From Acidimicrobiaceae bacterium (GTDB taxonomy: Bacteria; Actinomycetota; Acidimicrobiia; Acidimicrobiales; Ilumatobacteraceae): a stretch of 13,195 bases of DNA. A program made the translations under genes and the position numbers. The notes under the pieces were generated by a model that was not told where the DNA came from, did no database searches, and saw only the letters and a list, made by a program, of their open reading frames with translations. The number at the start of each line of letters is the position of its first letter. Positions within the stretch are counted from its first letter, which is position 1. Of this stretch, positions 7,479 through 13,195 are shown piece by piece. The stretch lies in assembly GCA_003455715.1 (NCBI GenBank), contig DMQJ01000361.1, forward strand, positions 267-13,461. Direction: 5' to 3'.

Positions 7479-8639
7479 CTAGAGGTCGAGCGACTTGGCG
7501 ATGATGGTCTTCATCACTTCGGTAGTGCCGCCGTAGATGGACGTGATGCGTGCATCGGCGTACGCGCGGGCGATGGGATACTCGGTCATGTACCCGTAGC
7601 CGCCGAACAGCTGCAGGCAGCGATCGACTGCAGTCTGCTGCAACTCGGTGCACCAATACTTGGCCTGCGCGGCCGCCGCAGCCGACAACGTGCCGGTGTT
7701 CAGTTGGGTGACGCACTGATCCACATAGGCCTGGGCGACGTCGATGCTCGTGGCAACTTCGGCCAGGACGAACTTGGTGTTCTGGAACGCGCTGATGGGC
7801 TGGCCGAACGCACGGCGCTCCTTCACGTACTCGATCGTCCACTTCAGCGCCGCACGAGCCGAGGCCACGCCGGTGACGGCGATCGACAGTCGCTCCTGAG
7901 CGAGATTGGCAGTGAGGTACGTGAAGGCCTTGCCCTCGTCGCCCAGGCGGTTGGTCACCGGCACGCGCACGTCTGTGAAGAACAGCTCGGCCGTGTCTTG
8001 GCTGTGCATGCCCACCTTCTCGAGGTTGCGGCCGCGCTCGAAACCCTCCATGCCGCGCTCGACGACCAGCAGCGACATGCCGGTGTGCCGTTGGGTGGGG
8101 TCGGTCTTCGCCGCGACGATGATGAGGTCGCTGTTGATGCCGTTGGTGATGAACGTCTTCGAGCCGTTCAGCACATACACGTCGCCGTCACGCACGGCAG
8201 TGGTGGCGATGCCGGCGAGGTCGCTGCCCGTGCCGGGTTCGGTCATCGCGATGGCGGTGATGAGCTCACCCGAGGCGATGCCCGGCAGCCAACGCGCCGC
8301 CTGCTCGGGGTTGCAGTACTCCACGAAGTAGGGCGTGGTGATGTCGTTGTGCAGGGTGATGCCCAGGCCCGCCCCGGCGATGGCAGCGTCGGCCAGCACT
8401 TCGGCGATGACCTGGTTGAAGCGGAAGTCGCGCACGCCGCCTCCACCCCACTGTTCGGGCACCGACATGCCGGTGAAGCCGTACTCGCCCGCCTTGGCGA
8501 AGATGCTCCGCGGGGCGATGCCGTCGCGCTCCCACTGAAGGTAGTCGGGTGCGAGCTCCTTAGCCACGAACGCTGCGAACGATTCGCGAAAGGCCTCGTG
8601 CTCGGGTTCGAAGTGGGCGCGGGAGACAGCACTGCTCAT
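7479..8639 (-). CDS. Acyl-CoA dehydrogenase
   Basis: This 386-residue flavoenzyme would catalyse alpha,beta-dehydrogenation of an acyl-CoA thioester using FAD. It shows the signatures MTEPGTGSDL (132-141), RRAFGQPI (275-282) and FGGYGYM (345-351), with the C-terminal IYGGTTEVMK (368-377). The catalytic Glu of medium-chain enzymes (YEGT) is Gly370 here. Glu249 in AQERL lies where the isovaleryl-/long-chain-type enzymes have their base, so it should belong to that branch. Start: the frame extends 18 codons upstream, but ATG at 8639 is chosen because the family N-terminus begins there and a TACCGT box lies 7 nt upstream. It is divergent from the PhyH gene across 76 bp and lies upstream of the DUF35-thiolase pair. 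An enoyl-CoA hydratase is absent from the window. Confidence 0.93.
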   Translation of the reverse strand: MSSAVSRAHFEPEHEAFRESFAAFVAKELAPDYLQWERDGIAPRSIFAKAGEYGFTGMSVPEQWGGGGVRDFRFNQVIAEVLADAAIAGAGLGITLHNDITTPYFVEYCNPEQAARWLPGIASGELITAIAMTEPGTGSDLAGIATTAVRDGDVYVLNGSKTFITNGINSDLIIVAAKTDPTQRHTGMSLLVVERGMEGFERGRNLEKVGMHSQDTAELFFTDVRVPVTNRLGDEGKAFTYLTANLAQERLSIAVTGVASARAALKWTIEYVKERRAFGQPISAFQNTKFVLAEVATSIDVAQAYVDQCVTQLNTGTLSAAAAAQAKYWCTELQQTAVDRCLQLFGGYGYMTEYPIARAYADARITSIYGGTTEVMKTIIAKSLDL

Positions 8640-8646
8640 GACGGCA

Positions 8647-8652
8647 ACGGTA
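8647..8652 (-). promoter_or_regulatory. Putative leaderless -10 box for the acyl-CoA dehydrogenase gene
   Basis: TACCGT on the minus strand ends 7 nt before the ATG at 8639, the same spacing as at the DUF35 gene. No ribosome-binding site precedes this ATG, which fits leaderless translation. Confidence 0.5.
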
Positions 8653-8715
8653 GTGCGGGCACCCTTGTGCGCTCCGGTTCGCATCCGCCACACACGGCCG
8701 GGTCAGGATGAGGCG

Positions 8716-9504
8716 ATGGCGGCACGACTTCCCGAGCCCACCAACGACCCCGATCGGGCCGAGCACGACCTGCGCGAGCACGGCATCTGCGCAGTCGCCG
8801 GCGCGCTGACCGCCGAGACGCTGGAGACAGCGAGGCGAGCCTTGTACGGCGCGGCCGACGACGATCGGGCACGAGGCCGAGAGCAGAAGTTCGCACTCGA
8901 CTACGGCCACGACAACACCAACCAACGGGTGTGGAACGTACTCAGCCGAGCCCCGGTGTTCACCGACCTGGTGGAGCACCCGTTGGCCCTTCGCCTGCTG
9001 CGCTCGGTGCTCGGTTGGCCGATGCTGCTCGGCAACCTGTCGGCCAACATCACGGGTCCTGGCGGGGGCGAGATGCTGCTCCACGCCGATCAGATCTTCG
9101 TGCCCACCCCGTGGCCCGACCAGCCACAGGGCGCCAATGCCGCGTGGTGCATCGACGACTTCACGGCCGACAACGGCGCCACCCGCTTCGTGCCGGGCAG
9201 CCATCTCCTCAACCGGCCACCCAGGCCCGACGAGCAGGTGGTGACGGTGCCGATGGAAGCGCCCGCTGGGTCGCTGGTGGTGTTCGACAGCCGACTCTGG
9301 CACCACACCGGCAACAACCACACGGTCGACCAGCGGCGGGCCGGCATCTTCGGCTGGTACACGCGCCCGATCTATCGCACGCAGGAGAACTGGTTCCTAT
9401 CGCTCGACCCGTCGGTGCGCCAGTTCGCCAGCGACGACATGCTCGTGCTCCTCGGCTACCGCACCGCTGGTCTCGGGTTGGTGAACGGCGCTTCCCCCGC
9501 CTGA
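8716..9504 (+). CDS. Phytanoyl-CoA dioxygenase (PhyH) family protein
   Basis: This 262-residue protein is a predicted Fe(II)/2-oxoglutarate-dependent oxygenase of the PhyH family. The metal triad is visible: His123 and Asp125 in LLHADQIF, and the distal His196 in LWHHTGNN. Arg207/208 downstream is the likely 2-oxoglutarate-binding residue. The segment DDFTADNGATRFVPGSH (147-163) is highly characteristic of PhyH proteins. ATG at 8716 is chosen, with AGGA 7 nt upstream and the domain starting soon after. An in-frame ATG at 8638 would overlap the start of the divergent acyl-CoA dehydrogenase and adds a non-conserved Arg/Pro-rich stretch. Family members hydroxylate phytanoyl-CoA or diverse small molecules; the neighbouring acyl-CoA genes fit but do not prove an acyl substrate. 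Confidence 0.9.
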   Translation: MAARLPEPTNDPDRAEHDLREHGICAVAGALTAETLETARRALYGAADDDRARGREQKFALDYGHDNTNQRVWNVLSRAPVFTDLVEHPLALRLLRSVLGWPMLLGNLSANITGPGGGEMLLHADQIFVPTPWPDQPQGANAAWCIDDFTADNGATRFVPGSHLLNRPPRPDEQVVTVPMEAPAGSLVVFDSRLWHHTGNNHTVDQRRAGIFGWYTRPIYRTQENWFLSLDPSVRQFASDDMLVLLGYRTAGLGLVNGASPA

Positions 9505-9516
9505 CCGCTGACGCAG

Positions 9517-10467
9517 TCAGCCCTTCTGGTGCTGCACGTACGACCCCTCGAGGCGACCTCGAAGGAACTCGCCGAAGTGCACAGGAGCGAACCGGGGCTC
9601 GACGCCGTCGGTAACGCACGACGCTAATGGTTCGATCACCGTGCTCACGTGCGGGTCGAAGAAGAACGGCACCGAGTAGCGCTCGCGGTTCGACCGGTTG
9701 TACACGCGATGCGGGGTGGACCGCAGCCGCCCGTTACTCCACTGGTGCAGCATGTCGCCGACGTTCATCACGAACGCGTCGTCGCGCGGCGGCACGTCGA
9801 TCCAGCGGGTGCCATCGGGGCTGCGCACTTCCAACCCACCCACGTCGTCTTGGGCGAGCAGGGTGAGAAACCCGAAGTCGGCGTGCGGGGCCGAACCGTA
9901 GAGATCGTCGGGGGCATCGGCAGGCCGCGGCGGGTAGTGCAGGAGGCGCAGCCACGTGGTGGGAGGGTCGAAGTGGCGGGCGAGTGACCCGGTCGGCTCA
10001 CCAAGCCCTCGTTCCACCAACGAGATGAGCCGCATGCCCAGACCAATCATCGCCTCGTGGTAGGCCTCCAACGCCTCACGAAAGCCGGGCAGCCAGTCGG
10101 GCCACTGGTTGGGGCCGGCGAGGTAATTCCCCGCTCGAACCTGCTCGCTGTGGGCGGCGTCGTCGCGCATCATCATGAACGACTCGCTCTGGTTCGGCTT
10201 GGTGACGTTGGCGAGGGTGGAGTGCCGCGTCGTCGACGTGTCGATGGCGATGAACCCGCGGTGGATCGAGTTGAGCGCGATCGACTCCTTCAACGCGCGC
10301 GGCGACGCGTGGAACTGCTTCGACGCCTCGAAGACGGCCTCCCGCAACGCGATGTCGACGCCGTGGCCCACCAGATATGCGAACCCGACGTCGGCGTAGG
10401 CGGCGATGAGCCGCTCCGCTGCGTCGTCGCGGGCGAGGTCTACCTCCGGGATCGACAACGGCATCAT
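9517..10467 (-). CDS. Isopenicillin N synthase-like 2OG-Fe(II) oxygenase
   Basis: This 316-residue protein belongs to the plant-type/IPNS-like non-haem iron dioxygenase family (DIOX_N plus 2OG-FeII_Oxy). The N-terminal half has IPEVDL (6-11) and the GFAYLVGHGV strand (28-37). The metal ligands are His195 and Asp197 (APHADFGFLTLL) and His253 (STPHRVYN), and the co-substrate motif is Arg263-Tyr-Ser265 (ERYSVPFFFDP). It is complete and of normal length. ATG at 10467 is chosen because GGAGGT lies 6 nt upstream; a second ATG follows at 10464. It begins 31 nt after the TetR stop on the same strand, so it is probably controlled with it. It ends 12 nt from the convergent PhyH gene. In bacteria this family hydroxylates, desaturates or cyclises small molecules; the substrate is not predictable. 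Confidence 0.92.
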   Translation of the reverse strand: MMPLSIPEVDLARDDAAERLIAAYADVGFAYLVGHGVDIALREAVFEASKQFHASPRALKESIALNSIHRGFIAIDTSTTRHSTLANVTKPNQSESFMMMRDDAAHSEQVRAGNYLAGPNQWPDWLPGFREALEAYHEAMIGLGMRLISLVERGLGEPTGSLARHFDPPTTWLRLLHYPPRPADAPDDLYGSAPHADFGFLTLLAQDDVGGLEVRSPDGTRWIDVPPRDDAFVMNVGDMLHQWSNGRLRSTPHRVYNRSNRERYSVPFFFDPHVSTVIEPLASCVTDGVEPRFAPVHFGEFLRGRLEGSYVQHQKG

Positions 10468-10473
10468 GCATGT

Positions 10474-10479
10474 ACCTCC
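10474..10479 (-). promoter_or_regulatory. Ribosome-binding site of the IPNS-like oxygenase gene
   Basis: A perfect GGAGGT on the minus strand, 6 nt before ATG 10467 and 9 nt before ATG 10464, decides the start against longer upstream reading of the frame. Confidence 0.75.
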
Positions 10480-10498
10480 ACGACGAGCGTAGTAGGGG

Positions 10499-11050
10499 CT
10501 ATGCGCGGCGAACCGTGTCGCCGACGATCGCTCGCACCGCACGGTCGGCGGCCGCGGGTCCACCAAGTTGTCGCAACAACAGCAGGCCGTCGATGGTGGC
10601 GATCGCCGCTGCGGCCTCTCGCTGGCGATGTGCCGACGAACCGGTGATGAGCGTTGCCGCCCACTCCACCCACGCCTGGACAAGGCCGGGCACGAGCGAA
10701 CGGTACGGCTCCACCCCCGCGGCCGCCAGCCCCCCTGCTTCGAAGAACAAGGCGAACAGCGGGTCGACGCCCGGCTGCGCCAGCACGGGCCACGCCCGGC
10801 GAACCAGGTCTCGATGGTCGTCGATGGGTGCAACGAAAACGGGGGCCAGGGCCTCCTGCAGTTGCGCGCCCACGGCCGCCAGCACAGCGGCCACCAGATC
10901 GTCCTTCGTGGGGAAGTAGTAGACGATCACGCGGTCGCTGATGCCCAGCCGCTTGGCGAGACGGCCGAAGGTGAGTCGGCTCAATCCCTCGTCGAGCACT
11001 GCGGCGAGGGCGCCCTCGAGCATCTCCTCGTTCGTGTGGCGATAACCCAT
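10499..11050 (-). CDS. TetR/AcrR-family transcriptional regulator
   Basis: This 183-residue protein has a typical TetR N-terminal helix-turn-helix (about 26-46: LTFGRLAKRLGISD, then RVIVYYFPTKDDL) and a helical ligand-binding C-terminal domain with no recognisable subgroup. Size and layout are normal. It is transcribed divergently from the epoxide-hydrolase-like operon across a 73-bp gap holding palindromic sites, and precedes the IPNS-like oxygenase by 31 nt. The likely role is a repressor of both directions, released by a small hydrophobic ligand. No ribosome-binding site precedes the ATG; TACAAT lies 9 nt upstream, so the mRNA is probably leaderless or nearly so, and one palindrome arm overlaps that box, which suggests autorepression. 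Confidence 0.9.
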   Translation of the reverse strand: MGYRHTNEEMLEGALAAVLDEGLSRLTFGRLAKRLGISDRVIVYYFPTKDDLVAAVLAAVGAQLQEALAPVFVAPIDDHRDLVRRAWPVLAQPGVDPLFALFFEAGGLAAAGVEPYRSLVPGLVQAWVEWAATLITGSSAHRQREAAAAIATIDGLLLLRQLGGPAAADRAVRAIVGDTVRRA

Positions 11051-11056
11051 TGGCGC

Positions 11057-11085
11057 TTGATTGTAGTGACCACTGCGACTACGGT
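11057..11085 (+). promoter_or_regulatory. Candidate promoter of the rightward epoxide-hydrolase-like operon
   Basis: TTGATT (11057-11062) and TACGGT (11080-11085) are separated by 17 nt, giving a transcription start near 11092, inside the right palindrome. The -10 box matches the consensus only at its T, A and final T, so this is tentative. Confidence 0.4.
11060..11065 (-). promoter_or_regulatory. -10 box of the TetR gene
   Basis: TACAAT on the minus strand, 9 nt before the TetR ATG, is a good -10 match placed for a leaderless or very short-leader transcript. No clear -35 was found. Confidence 0.5.
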
Positions 11086-11110
11086 GTGTTTGTAGCAGTC
11101 ACTACAAACA
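11061..11110. promoter_or_regulatory. Palindromic operator region, probable TetR binding sites
   Basis: Two perfect inverted repeats are nested here. TTGTAGTGAC (11061-11070) pairs with GTCACTACAA (11098-11107). TGTTTGTAG (11087-11095) pairs with CTACAAACA (11102-11110) across 6 nt. A third, weaker pair is GTAGT (11063-11067) with ACTAC (11078-11082). All share a GTAG/CTAC core. The sites overlap both the TetR -10 box and the predicted start of the rightward operon, as expected for a divergent TetR operator. Confidence 0.7.
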
Positions 11111-11112
11111 TT

Positions 11113-11118
11113 GAGGAG
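11113..11118 (+). promoter_or_regulatory. Ribosome-binding site of the limonene-epoxide-hydrolase-like gene
   Basis: GAGGAG lies 5 nt before the ATG at 11124 and just after the right palindrome. It favours this ATG over the one three codons later. Confidence 0.65.
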
Positions 11119-11123
11119 CACCG

Positions 11124-11507
11124 ATGGACGGAATGGAGCACGACGAACTGCGCACCGTGGAGTCGTTCCTGCGCGCCTTCGAGGCAATGGACTTCGATGC
11201 CGCGCTCACCTTTCTCGACACCGACGTCGAGTACACCAACGTCCCCATCGGCACGGTTCGAGGGCACGCCGGGGTGCGGCAGGTACTCGAGCCCTTCTTC
11301 GCACCGATCCACGAGAACGAGTTCCTCATCCTCCGCCAGGCGGCCACAGGCGGGGTGGTGTTCATGGAGCGGCTCGATCGACACCGGCTGGATCACGGCT
11401 GGCGCGAACTTCCGGTGAACAGCGTCTTCGAGGTGCACGACGGACTGATCACCGTGTGGCGCGACTACTTCGACCTCGGCACTGCGGCCGCGATCCACAC
11501 GGCGTGA
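11124..11507 (+). CDS. Limonene-1,2-epoxide hydrolase-like protein (SnoaL/NTF2 fold)
   Basis: This 127-residue protein has the small NTF2-like (SnoaL) fold pattern. The closest family I recognise is limonene-1,2-epoxide hydrolase, which opens epoxides with an Asp-Arg-Asp-held water and no covalent intermediate. The equivalents of the known catalytic set are visible: Tyr37 and Asn39 (EYTNVP), Arg83 and Asp85 (MERLDRH) and Asp114 (VWRDYFDL). The block ending WRDYFDL is particularly typical of that family. It is slightly shorter than the Rhodococcus enzyme (about 149 residues). It is the first gene of the rightward operon, 4 nt before an alpha/beta hydrolase. A generic SnoaL-like protein is the alternative, but the full residue set favours an epoxide hydrolase. 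Natural substrate is unknown. Confidence 0.82.
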   Translation: MDGMEHDELRTVESFLRAFEAMDFDAALTFLDTDVEYTNVPIGTVRGHAGVRQVLEPFFAPIHENEFLILRQAATGGVVFMERLDRHRLDHGWRELPVNSVFEVHDGLITVWRDYFDLGTAAAIHTA

Positions 11508-11511
11508 TCTC

Positions 11512-12408
11512 ATGAACATCACCGCCAACGACGCGTCCGAACTGTTCCGCCAGCCGCCCGCCCGATACCTCGACGTGGGTACCGGCGAGGTGGCCTACCG
11601 CAGCGTGGGCACCGGACCCGATGTGCTGTTCGTGCACGGGTGGCCGGTGAGCGGAGCGACGTTCCGCTGCCTGCTCCCCCACCTCGCGCCTCACGTCACC
11701 TGCCACGTCATCGACCTTCCCGGCGCCGGGTCAAGCCGATACACGGCCGACACGCCCTTGAGCGTCGCCAACCACATCCATAGCGTGCGGCGCACCATCG
11801 ACCTGCTCGGCCTCGAGAGCGTCGCGGTGGTGGGCCACGACAGCGGCGGCCTCATCGCCCGGCACGCCGTAGCCGGCGACGCACGGGTGCGTGCACTGGG
11901 GCTGATCGACACCGAGCAGTCGACGGGCACGAGTTGGAAGTTCCGCTCGTTCCTCGCCGGTCGCCACCTGCCTGGCTTCGGCGCGGCGCTCGGCTTCCTC
12001 GCAGGCAAGCCGCGACTGCGGCGCGCCCGACTCGTGCTCGGCGACGCGTTTGCCGACGCATCGTTGCTCGACGGCGAGTTCGACGAGTTCTTCCTGCGGC
12101 CGCTGCACACGTCACGCTCCGCTCGGGCCGCGGCCATGCGCGTCTTCAAGAGCTTCGACTATCAGCTTGTCCGCGACCTGAAGGCCGTGCATGGCCGAAT
12201 CGACGTGCCCGTGCAGTTGGTGTGGGGCGAGCACGACAAGTTCTTCCCTGTGAAGTGGGCCAGGGAGATGGTGGCCGACTTCGCCCACGGTTCGCTGGCC
12301 GTCATTCCGGGCGCAGGCCTGTTCGCCCACGAGGAGCGCCCCGCCGAGGTGGCGGCTGCCTTGCTGCCCGCACTCACTGGGGGCCCTACGCTCCCGGTCG
12401 ATGACTGA
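11512..12408 (+). CDS. Alpha/beta hydrolase with Asp nucleophile (epoxide hydrolase / haloalkane dehalogenase-like)
   Basis: This 298-residue alpha/beta-hydrolase carries the oxyanion-hole motif HGWP (42-45) and the nucleophile elbow VGHDSGG with Asp110. The probable acid is Asp242 (GEHDKFFP) and the base is His273 (LFAHEERP). An Asp nucleophile with HGWP is characteristic of epoxide hydrolases and haloalkane dehalogenases, which form an ester intermediate. The Trp that follows the Asp in dehalogenases is Ser here. I do not see the pair of cap-domain Tyr residues typical of epoxide hydrolases, only Tyr217, so the exact reaction is open. The start is 4 nt after the preceding stop, with no clear ribosome-binding site, so translation is probably coupled. 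It overlaps the next gene by 8 nt. Confidence 0.85.
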   Translation: MNITANDASELFRQPPARYLDVGTGEVAYRSVGTGPDVLFVHGWPVSGATFRCLLPHLAPHVTCHVIDLPGAGSSRYTADTPLSVANHIHSVRRTIDLLGLESVAVVGHDSGGLIARHAVAGDARVRALGLIDTEQSTGTSWKFRSFLAGRHLPGFGAALGFLAGKPRLRRARLVLGDAFADASLLDGEFDEFFLRPLHTSRSARAAAMRVFKSFDYQLVRDLKAVHGRIDVPVQLVWGEHDKFFPVKWAREMVADFAHGSLAVIPGAGLFAHEERPAEVAAALLPALTGGPTLPVDD

Positions 12409-13195
12409 CGAACCGATCGTCCTGGCGGGGCAGTACGGCTCGCCGTACACCCTGAAGATGCGCGGCGTGTTGCGCTACCGCCGCATCCCCTTCCGGTGGG
12501 TGCTGCGCGACTCGCCGTGGGACGACCTGCCCCCGCCGCCGGTCGCCCTCATCCCGGTGATCGCCTACCCGGATGGCAACGGCGGATACGGCGACGTCAC
12601 CGTCGACTCGTCGCCGCAGATCATGCGCTTGGAGACGGAGTTCGCGGGCCGCAGCCTGCTGCCCTCCGACCCGGCGTTGGCGCTGATCGACATGCTCATC
12701 GAGGACTACGGCGACGAGTGGCTCACCAAAGCCATGTACCACTATCGGTGGGCCTACCAACCCGACATCGAGAAGGCCGGCAAGCTGCTGCCGCTGTCGA
12801 GCAATCTGCACCTCTCACCTGAACGCGCCGACCAGGCGTACCGCTTCATCACCAAGCGCCAGATCTCTCGCCGGGCGATGGTGGGTTCCACCGACGAGAC
12901 CGCAGGTGCACTCGAGAGCAGTTACCGGCGCGTGCTCACCATCATGCAGGCCCACTTGGAGCAGCAGCAGTTCTTGCTGGGCGAGCGGCCGGGGCGGGGC
13001 GACTTCGGGTTGTTCGGCCAACTCACCCAACTGGTGCGCTGGGACCCCACCCCGATGCAGGTGGCCATCGACATCGCACCCAAGGTGGTCAACTGGGTCG
13101 AGCGCATGGACGACCTGGCGTGGCTACCTGTGGAGGGCGACGACGGCTGGGGTGCACTCGAAACGCTGCCCGCCTCCATCCACACCCTGCTGTGC
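12401..13195 (+). CDS. Glutathione S-transferase-like protein, 3' end beyond the window
   Basis: 265 codons are open to the right edge and no stop is reached. The N-terminal part resembles a thioredoxin-fold glutathione-transferase domain: GSPYTLKMRGVLRY (13-26) at the active-site helix, a cis-Pro at IPVI (51-54) and the ligand-binding DSSP motif (69-72). The C-terminal helical domain carries the N-capping-box-like GDFGLFGQL (200-208). Ser14 or Tyr16 could activate the thiol. Actinobacteria generally lack glutathione, so the co-substrate may be another thiol, or the protein may be non-catalytic. It starts at ATG 12401, overlapping the hydrolase stop by 8 nt, so the two are translationally coupled. 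Family assignment is good; substrate is unknown. Confidence 0.8.
   Translation, partial: MTDEPIVLAGQYGSPYTLKMRGVLRYRRIPFRWVLRDSPWDDLPPPPVALIPVIAYPDGNGGYGDVTVDSSPQIMRLETEFAGRSLLPSDPALALIDMLIEDYGDEWLTKAMYHYRWAYQPDIEKAGKLLPLSSNLHLSPERADQAYRFITKRQISRRAMVGSTDETAGALESSYRRVLTIMQAHLEQQQFLLGERPGRGDFGLFGQLTQLVRWDPTPMQVAIDIAPKVVNWVERMDDLAWLPVEGDDGWGALETLPASIHTLLC

Noticed and set aside
5492..8711. Long plus-strand open frames opposite the thiolase, DUF35 and acyl-CoA dehydrogenase genes
   Set aside because: They are rich in Gly/Ala/His/Val without recognisable motifs and lie antisense to three well-supported genes.
8638..8715. Upstream ATG at 8638 as the start of the PhyH-family gene
   Set aside because: It would overlap the divergent dehydrogenase start codon and add 26 non-conserved residues. 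ATG 8716 has an AGGA at proper spacing.
9508..9520. Terminator between the convergent oxygenases (CTGAC-GCA-GTCAG)
   Set aside because: The stem is only 5 bp with a 3-nt loop and no T-tract on either strand, so it is too weak to call.
10468..10833. N-terminal extension of the IPNS-like oxygenase in the same frame
   Set aside because: The extension overlaps the TetR gene in another frame, and the GGAGGT site points to ATG 10467.

Overview
This is a GC-rich window with actinobacterial gene content: a BTAD-type (AfsR/SARP-like) regulator, acyl-CoA dehydrogenase, an SCP-x-type thiolase paired with a DUF35 protein, phytanoyl-CoA dioxygenase and TetR. Several start codons sit 7 to 9 bases after a TANNNT box, the usual layout of leaderless actinobacterial promoters. 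An uncultured or marine acidimicrobial lineage would fit, but that is a guess from composition and gene mix. No rRNA, tRNA, insertion sequence, phage gene or CRISPR array was seen.

Region 1 (1-5394, minus strand) is a peptide/nickel-type ABC transporter operon. In transcription order it holds a lipoprotein-like solute-binding protein, a DppB-type permease, a DppC-type permease, and a large BTAD/STAND-ATPase regulator that runs off the left edge. The genes are separated by 4 nt, a 4-nt overlap and 22 nt. The binding protein carries a one-base frameshift in a C5 run (4490-4494), and no transporter ATPase gene lies in the window.

Region 2 (5580-8639, minus strand) is a small acyl-CoA module: an acyl-CoA dehydrogenase, a repeat-rich 185-bp gap, a DUF35 zinc-ribbon/OB protein, and an SCP-x-type thiolase followed by a clear terminator. 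The gap holds a pair of 35-bp direct repeats, a long hairpin and a strong G-quadruplex motif.

Region 3 (8716-10467) holds two unrelated Fe(II) dioxygenases that converge tail to tail 12 nt apart: a PhyH-family enzyme (+) and an isopenicillin-N-synthase-like enzyme (-).

Region 4 (10467-13195) is a TetR divergon. The TetR gene and the IPNS-like oxygenase are transcribed leftward. A limonene-epoxide-hydrolase-like protein, an Asp-nucleophile alpha/beta hydrolase and a glutathione-transferase-like protein are transcribed rightward with 4-nt spacing and an 8-nt overlap. A palindromic operator lies in the 73-bp gap between them. The three rightward genes represent three different chemistries for opening epoxides or other electrophiles, so this looks like an inducible oxidation and epoxide-processing unit. 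It is the most interesting system here.
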